A stretch of 64,000 bases of DNA, from positions 2,505,131 to 2,569,130 of the forward strand of contig NC_030381.2 of the NCBI RefSeq assembly GCF_001625215.2. The letters are read 5' to 3'. Under the pieces are notes generated by a model, which did no database searches, had not been told where the DNA came from, and saw nothing but the letters and a program-made list of their open reading frames with translations. Below, piece after piece: positions 34,601 through 45,128 of this stretch; position 1 is the stretch's first letter; each line of letters begins with the position of its first letter. This stretch comes from Daucus carota subsp. sativus (taxonomy: Eukaryota; Streptophyta; Magnoliopsida; Apiales; Apiaceae). The position numbers and the translations under genes were made by a program.

Positions 34601-36373
34601 AGAAGATTCATTGCATTCGTTTTTGCAGGATAGTTCCAAATTTAGCTATAAGTAAGATTTTGTCAAGAGAAAACAACAAAGTACGCATCCTTCAGGTATG
34701 ATGTCATTTAATTTTCACAGGACCTGTCTTTTTTAGTAATGTAACAGTAGGGTTGATAAGTCAAGCTTGCAGCCAAGCATAATTAAGTTTAAACACCCCA
34801 ATATGCGGCAAAGCAAAGCCACCGGTAGAATGAAAAAACGCCGTCCCACTTACAAGGAATTTTGTTATGTTTTATTGTCCAGGAAGGATGCAAAGGTCTG
34901 TTGTATATGGTACTCCATGCACGTGTAGTCTTAGATTTATGCGAAAAAATTGAACATGAGATCAGCTTCGAGCAGGTTGAAGGGGACTTCGACTCGTTTA
35001 AGGGGAAATGGCAATTAGAGCAACTTGGTAATCATCATACACTGTTAAAGTACAGTGTTGAGTCAAAAATGCACAAAAACACCTTCCTCTCTGAAGCTAT
35101 AATGGAAGAGGTGAGCAAAGATTTTAGTTCTTTACCTGCTTTCTTGAAGAATGATTTATTTTTTGTAATTCTGCCTAAATATTTTTATATGTACTTTTTT
35201 ATAATCGCTCTTTATGTGAAGACAGTTTTTTTTTATAAATATGGTTTTTATTCCAAGATTTAGTTGATTTATATTCAAGGATTAATTTATCCCAGTGTAT
35301 CAAATTTGCAATTTCTTAACTGGAAGTTCCTTCCTGGCCTGTCTAATTAGAGTTATTCCATAATTTAGGTTATTTACGAAGATCTTCCATCAAATTTATG
35401 TGCAATTCGAGATTATTCAGAGAACAGAGTAGCAGACAGCTCTTTTGAATTATGTGACCACCTGATTCATTCAGAGGAGAATACCTCATCGCCTGACAGT
35501 AACAGGTCTGACGATAATTATAAATCAGACGACACATCTTCTGATGATGACAGACCACATTCATCAAGACAAAGGGAGAGGGTGCCAGGCTTACAGAGGG
35601 ACATTGAGGTTCTTAAATCCGAATTGCTGACTTTCATATCAACACATGGGCAGGATGGATTTATGCCCATGAGGAAGCAACTTCGGAAGTATAGAAGAGT
35701 TGACATCGAGAAGGCAATCACACGAATGGGCGGATTTAGAAGAATTGCCTCGTTGATGAATCTTTCCCTTGCTTACAAGCAACGCAAACCAAAAGGTTAC
35801 TGGGATAACCTTGAGAACTTGGAAGAAGAGGTATAAGTTCTTTTATCCGTTCATTTACTAAGATGACCTTAAACGAACACTAATGTTAAACGAAGCCTTT
35901 CTGCTTCATCGATTCTGTCTGCTGAAATTTGGTGACTGTTTTTGCTCATACAGATTAGCCGCTTCCAGAAGAGCTGGGGAATGGATTTATCCTTTATGCC
36001 CAGTAGAAAATCTTTCGAGCGTGCAGGTATAGAGGAAGTGTTTATTCTACCTTACAAACAATAAATTTAAATTTGTACGGACGAGCAAATGGCTTATACT
36101 GTTCTTGTGCTTGGATTTTGTTTTATAGGTCGTTATGACATTGCTCGGGCTCTGGAGAAATGGGGAGGTCTTCATGAAGTTTCGCGTCTTCTGTCACTCA
36201 AGGTACGGCACCCTAATAGACAGGCACGCGTTAGTAAAGATAAGAAGAGTGATAGTATAGCATGTAGTGTTGTAAATGGTGAGCAGAAGGCATCATCTAA
36301 GCTCCATGTATCTCAAGATACAGAGAAATGGCTCATGAAAGTGAAGGATCTGGATATAAATTGGGTAGAATAG
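31657..36373 (+). CDS. Plastid-type protein with two START/polyketide-cyclase-like domains
   Basis: Exons: 31657-32060, 32836-32956, 33441-33526, 33764-34166, 34259-34359, 34629-34695, 34883-35110, 35369-35830, 35954-36026, 36129-36373, giving 729 aa. That is close to the roughly 720 aa Arabidopsis family member annotated as 'polyketide cyclase/dehydrase and lipid transport'. The first roughly 45 residues are rich in Ser/Thr/His/Arg and lack acidic residues, as in a chloroplast transit peptide. The first START-like domain is at about 90-240 (VWRALTDYERLADFIPNL; WLEQRGLQRALYWHIEARVV). The second is at about 344-470 (VWNVLTAYERLPEIVPNL; GLLYMVLHARVVLDL). An acidic Ser/Asp linker follows. The C-terminal part has two related motifs, VDIEKAITRMGGFRRIASLM and YDIARALEKWGGLHEVSRLL. 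Lipid or hydrophobic-ligand binding is a family inference; the ligand is unknown. Confidence 0.9.
32070..32510. repeat. Diverged tandem repeat in START-gene intron 1
   Basis: Three diverged copies of about 175-190 bp begin near 32073, 32246 and 32435. They share 'gatgttttaattagtg', 'gttcgtaaacgtgtcaat' and 'atgcgttttattggtacaat'. Confidence 0.75.
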
Positions 36374-36923
36374 GAATGTATATAGTAATAATTTTTAATC
36401 TTTTTTTCTTTACCATTTTGTTTTTGATGACCAATAGTTGGTCATATGATGATTGTATATATGAGGTAGCTTCGAAATTGTTGATAGGATCAAGATGTAA
36501 CAAAAATATCGATACGAATGTTGCCTGTTTGGCTTAGCTTATAAGTAACTTATAAATTGAAAAATGTATGTATCTTCTGACTTATAAGCAACAAGTCAAT
36601 GCCAAACTGGGCTTGAGATGGTCAATTTCCTGGCGATTGTATCGAGTTAAAAAAATAGTCTCTGCTCAACATCTTAAAGTTTCTAAAGCTTATTAAATGC
36701 AAAAGTTTTTAAACAACTAATTAGAGTGTTTATTCACAATTGACGAAAGCTTATAATCTGTAAATTAATATTACATCATCATTGATACAATTGATCCTCC
36801 TAGAAAGTAGGCAGAAAACTGTGACACTTTGATTCACAACTATTACAGAACTAGCTTATGAACATACACATCTTCTAATAAATTAAGGGTAATAACCTAC
36901 AATGTGTCTGCAGTAACGTTGTG
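36374..36923. other. Convergent 3' flanks of the START gene and EndoV
   Basis: This 550-bp stretch holds both 3' UTRs. At about 36522-36614 a small inverted pair (cctgtttggcttagcttata / gccaaactgggc) resembles a relic of the GTTTGGCT MITE family. No gene. Confidence 0.5.
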
Positions 36924-39900
36924 TTAATGAATAGATCTGCAACTATGAAGATGCTGTCTTGATTTTATATCGGCCTGCATTTGATGGTAAAGTAGAGTAA
37001 CAGAACATGAGACTAAAGTAACATAAAACAAGGAAACACGATGATAAGTAAATAATCTGCAATACCATAACCAGAGAAAACAAAAAAAACATGATCCATT
37101 TCATAAAACTGGCCAGTAACAGTAATGAAATGACATGTCATGAGATATGAACAGCACGGTCATAAATTTTAGGGTGTTAGCATTAATATCTTGCAAGCTC
37201 ATGAAGATGCAGCAGCAAACTTAAATCTTGTACAGCTACTGAAAGAGAAAAAAAATATTTACTCAAGATTTGTTTCTTACAGGAACAAAAAGCAAAACCA
37301 AATGGTCCTCAACTTCAATATCGTATTTTAAAGGCCTTGGGAAGAAGTATATTTCGAGGAAGTATTAGAGTGATTGCACAAGATAATAGTACTTGTTTAT
37401 AGGTTTTCAGTATTCCATACCTGTCGGATGGTCTCAGGAACACGGTATTTGCAGCTGAGTTTCACGATATCAATGGCAACAGCAAGAGATATACGATGAC
37501 CAATTGAGACATATATAGGTTTAGAGGATCCCCTGGTCGATAGCAACGCCTGCATGATTTGGAATATTATTTTATCACGGGTCATTATATTATATAAGTA
37601 CACACTCAAGAATTATCCAGTAAAGTGTAAACGCCTCTGAAACGGCAATGTTTCTAAATATTATTATATAAGTATCGAGTTTGCTAGTTTTCTGTATCAA
37701 ATGTGTGGTACACAGTATAAATTTTAACTTTTTATATTATTGTAAATTTTAATCATGTAATTGTACAACGAATTCGACTCTGGATCAGAAGCTCGGATCC
37801 GGTCAAGATCCGAACAACCGGTAGTTCAAGCCCTGCTCTTTCCCAGTCTCCCTTTGATAACATTAAAACAAATAGAAATTGACCCTATTAATAATAAAAA
37901 GGTAATAGTTAGAAGAAATAAATATATAATTGAAGTTATTCAACTCATTGTCACCGCTGTTTACATTTATCTAATCAGTTTCTCGCCCATATCCCAAAGT
38001 ACCATTTTAAGTGTTACATTAGAGTTTGAGATAGGATCTTACTGCTCCAAGTGTTTGCCCGGAGTCTCCGACTAAAGGAATTATATCTTGACTTGAGTTT
38101 CCATCCATCTCAAAAAGCTCTCTCACCATAGATTTGGAAAGACCATCCACATGATGCAACTGAAATGAATCGACCAAATAACTTTATGGCTTTAATAACT
38201 AGAATCACAATCTTTTTATGTTCCTAAACATGGCTTAGGCGCAAGGTACAGGGCAGAGACATGCCCTCATACAGCAGACGAGTGAACGCATACTGTTATA
38301 TTATTCTAAAACTTACCAGTGACGGAGTCAAAATGCAAACTTTGGCACAATTCAACAAGTACAGTACCGAAAATTTTGGTCTTATTACCAATTAAGAAGT
38401 GTCAATTATTTTGATAAGTATGCGTTAATGACAGTCTTCCTATTCTTATCCAAAATCCTGAAAATTACAAATAAAACTCTAATAGTAATGAAATTTAGTC
38501 TAATTTAAATCTACTTATTTGTTCTCATCTACTAACATACTTTAATAAAGGAAACAACTTTGTTTTTTCACTCTACTACTATGATCTTGAATATTCCAAA
38601 TAATCTATATAAGAAACAATTGAACTTCATAATAAATTACAATTGTTGTAGTCTTAAATAAGATCATAAAATAAACATAAATTAATATCTTAATTCCTTG
38701 TTCGCATTACTTACCGACTTTCCTATCCCAATAGTTGGAATATTGGCTAAGACACCAAGATGACAAGCCAACCCGAATCCTACATCATCAATGTTAAGCT
38801 TTTAGGCCCCTTTTAAGTAAAGCACACATATGCAACATTATCAATCATGTGGCTGTGCATGCTCGAGTACACATCTATGTGATAACAACTAAGATAAGGT
38901 AAAGATTATGGTAACCAGAAGGGACACAGATCTCAAGCATCTGATAAACAAAGACTTCTCTAGAGAAAGATGAACCTTTAGAAAAGAAGTCCGTGCAGAA
39001 ACATTCAAGGTATTTACAGGAGAAAGTGAAAATGACCAGTTCTATTCTCTTACAGAAGAACATGATTTAAAGAAGCATTTAATTACGCAGAAAAGCTCAA
39101 CAACTTCAATTACTGAAGTTTTTATTGCAAAAGCAGATGTTTTCATTAACATCTATGATCAAACCACAGTTCCGAAAATCAAAGCACCAGCTCCAGGATG
39201 ACGTTCCTCGTTTTTAATCAGACAAAAAAGGGGACAATATACGACAAAGATCAAAAAATGGTATTAAACAAAACAACACATACTTCAATATGATGACTGG
39301 GTCGACTCGGAATATATAGAGACAGCTTTATGAGATGCAAAGACTTGCCTTGAGGATGGAGAATTCCATTGCCATCAACCATCAACAACTGAAGAATTTC
39401 ATGAGAACTCGTGTGTTAGGTATATTAGCAAGTGTTTAGGGACTTTAGCACCACAAATGTGAGGCAACAGAAATATGGGTTAATTACCTTCAGCAAAATA
39501 TTTGTAAATAGGTCATGCTAATTAAAACACATATAGTTACTTTATGTTTAAATATAAGATTCTAGCATTCTCTATTTGAAAGACATGAAACTATGCAAGT
39601 AACTTCAATATGCAACACAAAACATCACTAGGCAAAGAATCGTAAAGACGGTTCCTACCTGGGGATAAAAAGGATGAGAACAAGCTTTCATCTTATCCAA
39701 AAGCTCTAAGAGGACAGGAGCCTAAGTCACAGACAAGCAAAAGAGAAGTTCAGAAAAAATTTCTAAGAGTAATACAAACATTAGTCAAATTAAAACTATT
39801 GCCACACAACGTCATTTTTTATGCATAAATACTAAGATCTAACATAAGATGCATTACATGTGATGTGGTATATATTACGCAAACCACATCTGTGTGAAAA

Positions 39901-41239
39901 CAAGAGGAAACTTAACTCTCCATTCCAGCCTTCAGGATGGCATAAAAAGGAGTCTTATCTCTATGAAGACCAAAATTTAGCTCTTAACTAAAGATTAAAG
40001 GAAGCTTGTTAACAATATGTTGACAACTTTGGATTTCTATATAAACTAATATCGTAAGATTCACATATTTAAAAGAATGGAAGGTGTAGCAGAATCGAAG
40101 TAGAGACTTTGGGCTCTTTTGGTCACCTAATCAAGCCTAACTTACAAATGCACCAAAAATTCTAGTATCCAGCTAACTAAACTATATGTTTCTTACAAAA
40201 AAAAAACAAAAAAAACAACCTCTTTTATCGATGTTAAAGGTAAATCTTAAATAGCTATCTTTGACTGCAAATGACCCCACAACTAAAAATCATCTTACAT
40301 GGGTCGATCCCCCCTGGCTCGATCCCTTTCCTTTTAAACTCTTATTCTGAAATTTGTTCTGCAAAATTTTTAGGGTCTTTAGTCAAATTGAAAATACAAA
40401 ATCAACCCCGGTGGTGTGAACCGTAAAGGGAAGATATTGGAATCACAGCATATTGTTACGTTGTTCATAAAGTACAAAGAAACCAAGCCTACAAATTTAA
40501 TCTTGGTTTAGGGATCCATAAGTACATATTCATTCCTCATTTAGTTCCGACAAGTCATATAACTTTATATACATTGCATCCAATACAATAAACCCGAGTC
40601 CAAAATCTAGCATAATTAAATCCAAACAATTAAAACAATCTTCAACACATTACTTATAACAACAAACGAGCTGATAGAATACACACCTCTCTAAACGCAA
40701 GAAATCCAGGAACATACGGAACACTGAGCCTAACAACCAAAGAATCCTGATAAACAATTTCGAGACTTTTAAGGTCCAACACAACAAGAGTAGCACAGGC
40801 AACAGACTGCTCCTCTTTCGAGAAGCTCAAATCAACACCACCTACATACTTCAACACTTCACAACTTTCCCCTTCATCTCCCCCTCTCATTTTCGAGGCC
40901 AATTTCCATGTAAAATCATCTTCAGTCACCAACTTTCTCTTCAACTTACTTTGAACCCTGAAATCAATACAATTATACAAAACACCCAATATAAACAAAA
41001 AAAAAAGAATGTCAGTTACAAAATCCCATTATTCCACATTCTTGGTAACAACAGTTCGAGGGTTCGAGTCTTGTCAGAAACAATATATGTAGAAACAATT
41101 TATGTGCGTGAGTATTTAAATTTCGATCGAATTTACGAAAAACAAGAAATGCCCATATTTCAAAGCAATTGAAGAGGATTAAAGGATCAAGAACATACTC
41201 AATCCACTCATTCAGTAATTCAGGAGTCGTCGAATTCAT
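36924..41239 (-). CDS. Endonuclease V family protein
   Basis: Metal-dependent nuclease of the Nfi/ENDOV family, which cuts DNA or RNA next to deaminated adenine (inosine). Exons on the minus strand: 41239-41199, 40957-40687, 39721-39659, 39388-39349, 38779-38715, 38159-38043, 37549-37421, 36974-36924, giving 258 aa. Family active-site motifs are present: YVGGVDLSF (Asp about 56), YVPGFLAFRE (Glu about 104), LLMVDGNGILHP (Asp about 130) and the conserved IYVSIGHRISL (about 211-221). The junction after exon 4 uses CAAG|GCAAGT, so intron 4 (39348-38780) is a GC-AG intron. Any other join breaks the conserved HPQGFGLACHLG segment. The C-terminus (ADIKSRQHL) is a few residues shorter than I recall for Arabidopsis. 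The gene is convergent with the START gene. Confidence 0.92.
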
Positions 41240-41620
41240 CGGAGAATTGGCTTAAAATAACAAATTTCAAGTGTTCAATATATAAATGTGTGTGCGATCA
41301 TAGATATAATGAAATTAACCAGGTGAATATGTGAATTATTTTATATCCAAGAAATTGATTTGAGAAGAGAAACCGGGTTAACAAACCAACCCGCTAAATT
41401 TTAGTTAGAGAAAACACCCGCCAAATCTTATTTATAGCTTACAATTAAGAGGGGTGTATTGGATTGAGATTTTAAAGTATTTTTTTCATTTATGAAATCC
41501 GAGGGTATTCGATTGGGATTGTTTTTTTTTATTATTCTCAAACTCAAAGGAGAAGATTATTCTCTTTACCAAAAATATGCGTATCCAATCACGATCTTAT
41601 AATAAGAACAAGAGATCCAT

Positions 41621-42471
41621 ATTTTCTCTCAAATTAGGGTTTTGAGAGTCGACTCCCAAAACTAGCAGTCGCTTCCTTCTTCACCTTCATCTCTTCATCC
41701 ATTAAATCCTTTTCGATCTCCCATCTTCTCCACTATCTACTAGTTTTTTGTTATTCAATAAAATCGAGTGTTGCTTAAACCTCGAAGAATTCAATCGAGT
41801 TTTATTCTCGGATCTGTTTCAGATTTGAACTTGAACTTGATTGTTTTCCGAATAAATCAGATCTTTTGAAATCAAAGGTCCGATTGTGTTTTCCCATCTC
41901 GCCTTTTGGCGTGTGTTGATTTAGTACCCAATTTTTGGGTGATTTGTGCGTTGTTATGTTTGTGATTGTTATGTCTTTCTGTGTTATCAATGAGAATGAT
42001 TGGGATGGAGTTTTGAGAGATCTGGCTTATCGCATCATTAATACTTTCGGCATGTCTATAGCTGGCTCCCGCCATGTAGATAGCTGGGGTATACTTGGAA
42101 CGGTGGCGATCGCATGTGCTTACCTTTCACAAATTATAGTTGTTCATTATTCGAGAACTCTTGTTCCTCATTGCTTAGTTTTTACAAGTGAGTCGTCTGA
42201 ACACCGCAACAGCAATGGAACTATTGTGAAGGTCAATTGTGAAGCTATCATTTTCGGGGTTGATGTAGGCTGGATTACTCGAGAAGTCTTTGTATTCATT
42301 TTCAATTTTAAAAATCCTTGGATTCAGTGTGTTAAGCAGTCTGGAAACAATGCGACTATTTGTTTAGCTCATTTTATTGTTTATCAACCTGATTGCATTG
42401 TCAGTTGGGGATTTGTCTCGACTAGACTTGTTTTAATTTAATGAATTGAATTTGCATTTTGTCAAAAAAAA
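41621..42471 (+). mobile_element. Poly(A) retroposon with 15-bp target duplication
   Basis: A perfect 15-bp duplication, gaacaagagatccat, flanks the insert (41606-41620 and 42472-42486). The insert begins with leader-like sequence (aattagggttttgagagtcg, CT-rich stretch), carries one open frame and ends with an A-run at 42464-42471. Its 3' tail (TTTAATGAATTGAATTTGC...TTTTGTC-A) resembles the tail of the LINE at 26965-28559. This fits LINE-machinery mobilisation of a short element or processed transcript. Confidence 0.75.
41956..42441 (+). CDS. 161-aa ORF of the nested retroposon, LINE-like C-terminus
   Basis: ATG at 41956 to TAA at 42439-42441. The frame is open further upstream without an ATG. 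The N-terminal two thirds (hydrophobic start, then WDGVLRDLAYRIINTFGMS) are not recognised. The last roughly 35 residues (VKQSGNNATICLAHFIVYQ, PDCIVSWGF) look like the C-terminal tail of plant LINE RNase H domains, where similar 'KRSGNNAAHCLA' segments occur. The acidic RNase H active-site residues are not clearly present. It is probably a LINE-derived remnant rather than a working gene. Confidence 0.4.
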   Translation: MFVIVMSFCVINENDWDGVLRDLAYRIINTFGMSIAGSRHVDSWGILGTVAIACAYLSQIIVVHYSRTLVPHCLVFTSESSEHRNSNGTIVKVNCEAIIFGVDVGWITREVFVFIFNFKNPWIQCVKQSGNNATICLAHFIVYQPDCIVSWGFVSTRLVLI

Positions 42472-42615
42472 GAACAAGAGATCCATTAAAATCTTTTGTT
42501 TATCAACCTGATTGCATTGTCAGTTGGGGATTTGTCTCGACTAGACTTGTTTTAATTTAATGAATTGAATTTGCATTTTGTCAAAAAAAAGAACAAGAGA
42601 TCCATTAAAATCTTG
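42378..42615. repeat. 119-bp tandem duplication across the retroposon 3' junction
   Basis: Two perfect-looking 119-bp copies, beginning at about 42378 and 42497, each contain the end of the ORF, the A-run, the target duplication and 'taaaatctt'. The duplication therefore happened after the retroposon inserted. Confidence 0.85.
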
Positions 42616-42992
42616 AGGTATTCAATTGGGATTTCAAATTATGCTACAAAATCTGGTAGTATTCAATTGGGATTTTAAATTATGCTTTAAAATCCGATGG
42701 TATTCAATTGGAATTGTTTAAAATCTATTAAAATCTGATGGTATTCAAATGCAGATGGATTTTTTTGCATTTAATAAAATGATGGATTTTGTGGCATTCT
42801 TCAGTGTATTTTAAGTTTTTTGAAATCCCATCAAAATGAATGGGATTTTGAAGCATTGTACTTAAATCCTATCAACTCTGCGACATGTTATCAAGAATCC
42901 GCGCAAAATCAAAATCAAAATCAGACACAATCCATTAAAATCCAAGGACTAAAAACAATCTATTGAAATCCCAATCGAATACATCCCTCTAA

Positions 42993-43842
42993 ATTTTATT
43001 GGACCTAGGGTTGAAATTGATAATTCGAATTATGGATTCAGAATTTAAGAAAAATATTAAATTTTTAGATAAATTAAAGATTTTTAATTAAATAGGAATA
43101 TAATGATAAATTGGTGAAAATTTTATAAAGAATGAAGGGAAATTTTTAGAACACTGAATTATTTAGACTTGTTAATCATATTAAGGATTAATTAAAATAT
43201 TATATTTAGGTTCATATAATTCTGAATTTCATATATTCATTGGTCTTTTTATATATGAATTTTTGCATCCGCTTTTGGGATCCTCGTAATTTTTTCCATA
43301 CTATTTTTATATTTTTTAGGAAAATCCTTTTTCTTAAATTTTCTGTTATAAATTACAATATTAGTTAAATATTAGGATAATAGGATCAATAACGAAAATT
43401 GCCCATTTTTATCTATTTTCGAATTCATGAATTGGATGTTTGAATCGTTTGATGGTAATATATTGGCAAAAATTTGATATTAATCTGTTCAGAAAAAATC
43501 ATATATTTCTAGTCTCTGAGAATAACCCATTCATCCATTCATCCGAGTCTGACCCATTCAAAGATATCCCCTCACTACATTTGCAAGATGTCGAGAATTC
43601 GAATGACTGTCAAAATATGATCGAAAGAAAATACTTTTCGCTATTTTTAAAACCGAAAGACATAGCACCTAAAGTTTTTATTTTTGAGCTGTACAAAAAA
43701 GAACACAGAAAGATCATATCCAACGCGATCATCTCCCCTGTATCAGATAGAAAAAGAGAACATAGATTGAGTGTATAGATAATCCATGTGTATATGAACA
43801 TTTACTGGTGCTTTTGTCCAATGTACAATAGATATACTGATG
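42993..43842. other. Intergenic region before the DUF1997 gene 3' end
   Basis: AT-rich. An open plus-strand stretch at about 43440-43778 lies opposite the 3' flank of the DUF1997 gene, and I do not recognise it. No feature supported. Confidence 0.4.
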
Positions 43843-45075
43843 TTAAGATGGAACAAGATCTTCCGGTAAGTCTTGACGTTGCTGTTTAACCCATTTATCA
43901 TAATCTCGTAGCAGCTGTTGCAGCAGAAGTGGAACAAGCCTGTCAACGAGAGCCTGCATCATTCTGTGCCAATTTGAAACAGCTTTAGATCGATAAACAT
44001 CAGGAACAAAAGCTTAAGAATGTAAAGAATCTCGTAAACTCACACTTATTAATAAAATACTATTTTATGCAATAATTCCATATTTGCTTGCTATACACTA
44101 CGTTTTCGTGTAAAATGTGAAAAACTTTGATAGATTTGCTACAAAAATTTACAGGAATTGATATGAGTCACCGCTACCATGATGACGTACTTGACTGAGA
44201 AATTCTAAATCTAGTGACAAAAAAAAGAAAAGGCTAGATTTTATCGTGCCAACATTGATCTTGAAATATGGAACTGTGGTGATTAAGGAAGTTACAATGT
44301 AGTAGTATACTTACAAATTCCCAGGAGTCTCGACAGCGGATACAGGGAGCAAACTAAATGGTCTGGTGTATATCTGCAAAAAACATGAAAAGGAGTAAAT
44401 CAGTTAGCAGTTAGCACCTCTCGCACTAGAAGTTTGCAATATCGAGACTTAAATGAGAAGTAGGCCAACACCACTCCCCCCCCCCCCCCCCCCCCAAAAA
44501 AAATGGCATTTGGCACATGAAAGAGGACATTGTGCGGTTTAAGGAAGCAAGGGCTAATATTTGTCCTATTCTGTTGGTAGTATACTGTCAAAGCAAAAAA
44601 AAAAAAAGAGGCCCAATTTACTTAAAGACAAGCAGTCTATAAAAAGAGAAGGGGTAGACAGCATTAGTGAATTCCTACAAGAACGTCTTTCCTTAAAGAC
44701 AAGAGTAGAGAGAGAGATAAATAAGAAAAGTGTTGGGTAATATCTAATTTAATTTTGCACTTGCAAGTGTGCACAATTCAAATGGTTCACGTCCTATAAA
44801 GCCAGTATCATGAGCAGTGCCTAGCTTATAAGAGTTCTCCTCGGTCTTTGTGCTTTCTCATTTTGAAGAAAAGAGGGTCTGCTGGGCATCAATAATTCTG
44901 GTTAATATTCAAGTTACAAGAGACACTAATTCTGTTTTTATTATTTGAAATAAACATGAATGAAGAACTTGTCTAGAATGACACCAAAGTAGTCATATTG
45001 ACTCTGAATTGTAGTAACTTCTACTCTGATAATATAATTTAAAAGCATATTAGTTCAAATGTTTTTACGCCATAT

Positions 45076-45128
<53 letters not shown>

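Larger units (their letters stand above)
41449..42989. mobile_element. Harbinger-like element interrupted by a nested retroposon
   Basis: Ends GAGGGGTGTATTGGATTG and, reversed, GAGGGATGTATTCGATTG are flanked by TAA at 41446-41448 and 42990-42992. The body consists of repeated 'ggtattcaattgggatt' / 'aaatctgatgg' units. Without the nested insertion and its duplication it would be about 570 bp. It lies 210 bp upstream of the EndoV ATG. Confidence 0.75.

Noticed and set aside
36522-36614. Small GTTTGGC inverted pair as a full MITE
   Set aside because: Ends match over only a few bases and no 3-bp duplication is clear. Kept only as a relic in the region note.
41040-41066. tRNA-like box B (gagggttcgagtc) in an EndoV intron
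   Set aside because: No box A, acceptor stem or cloverleaf around it.
43440-43778. 112-codon plus-strand open frame
   Set aside because: No recognisable domain, AT-rich and next to transposon sequence. No promoter or splice support.
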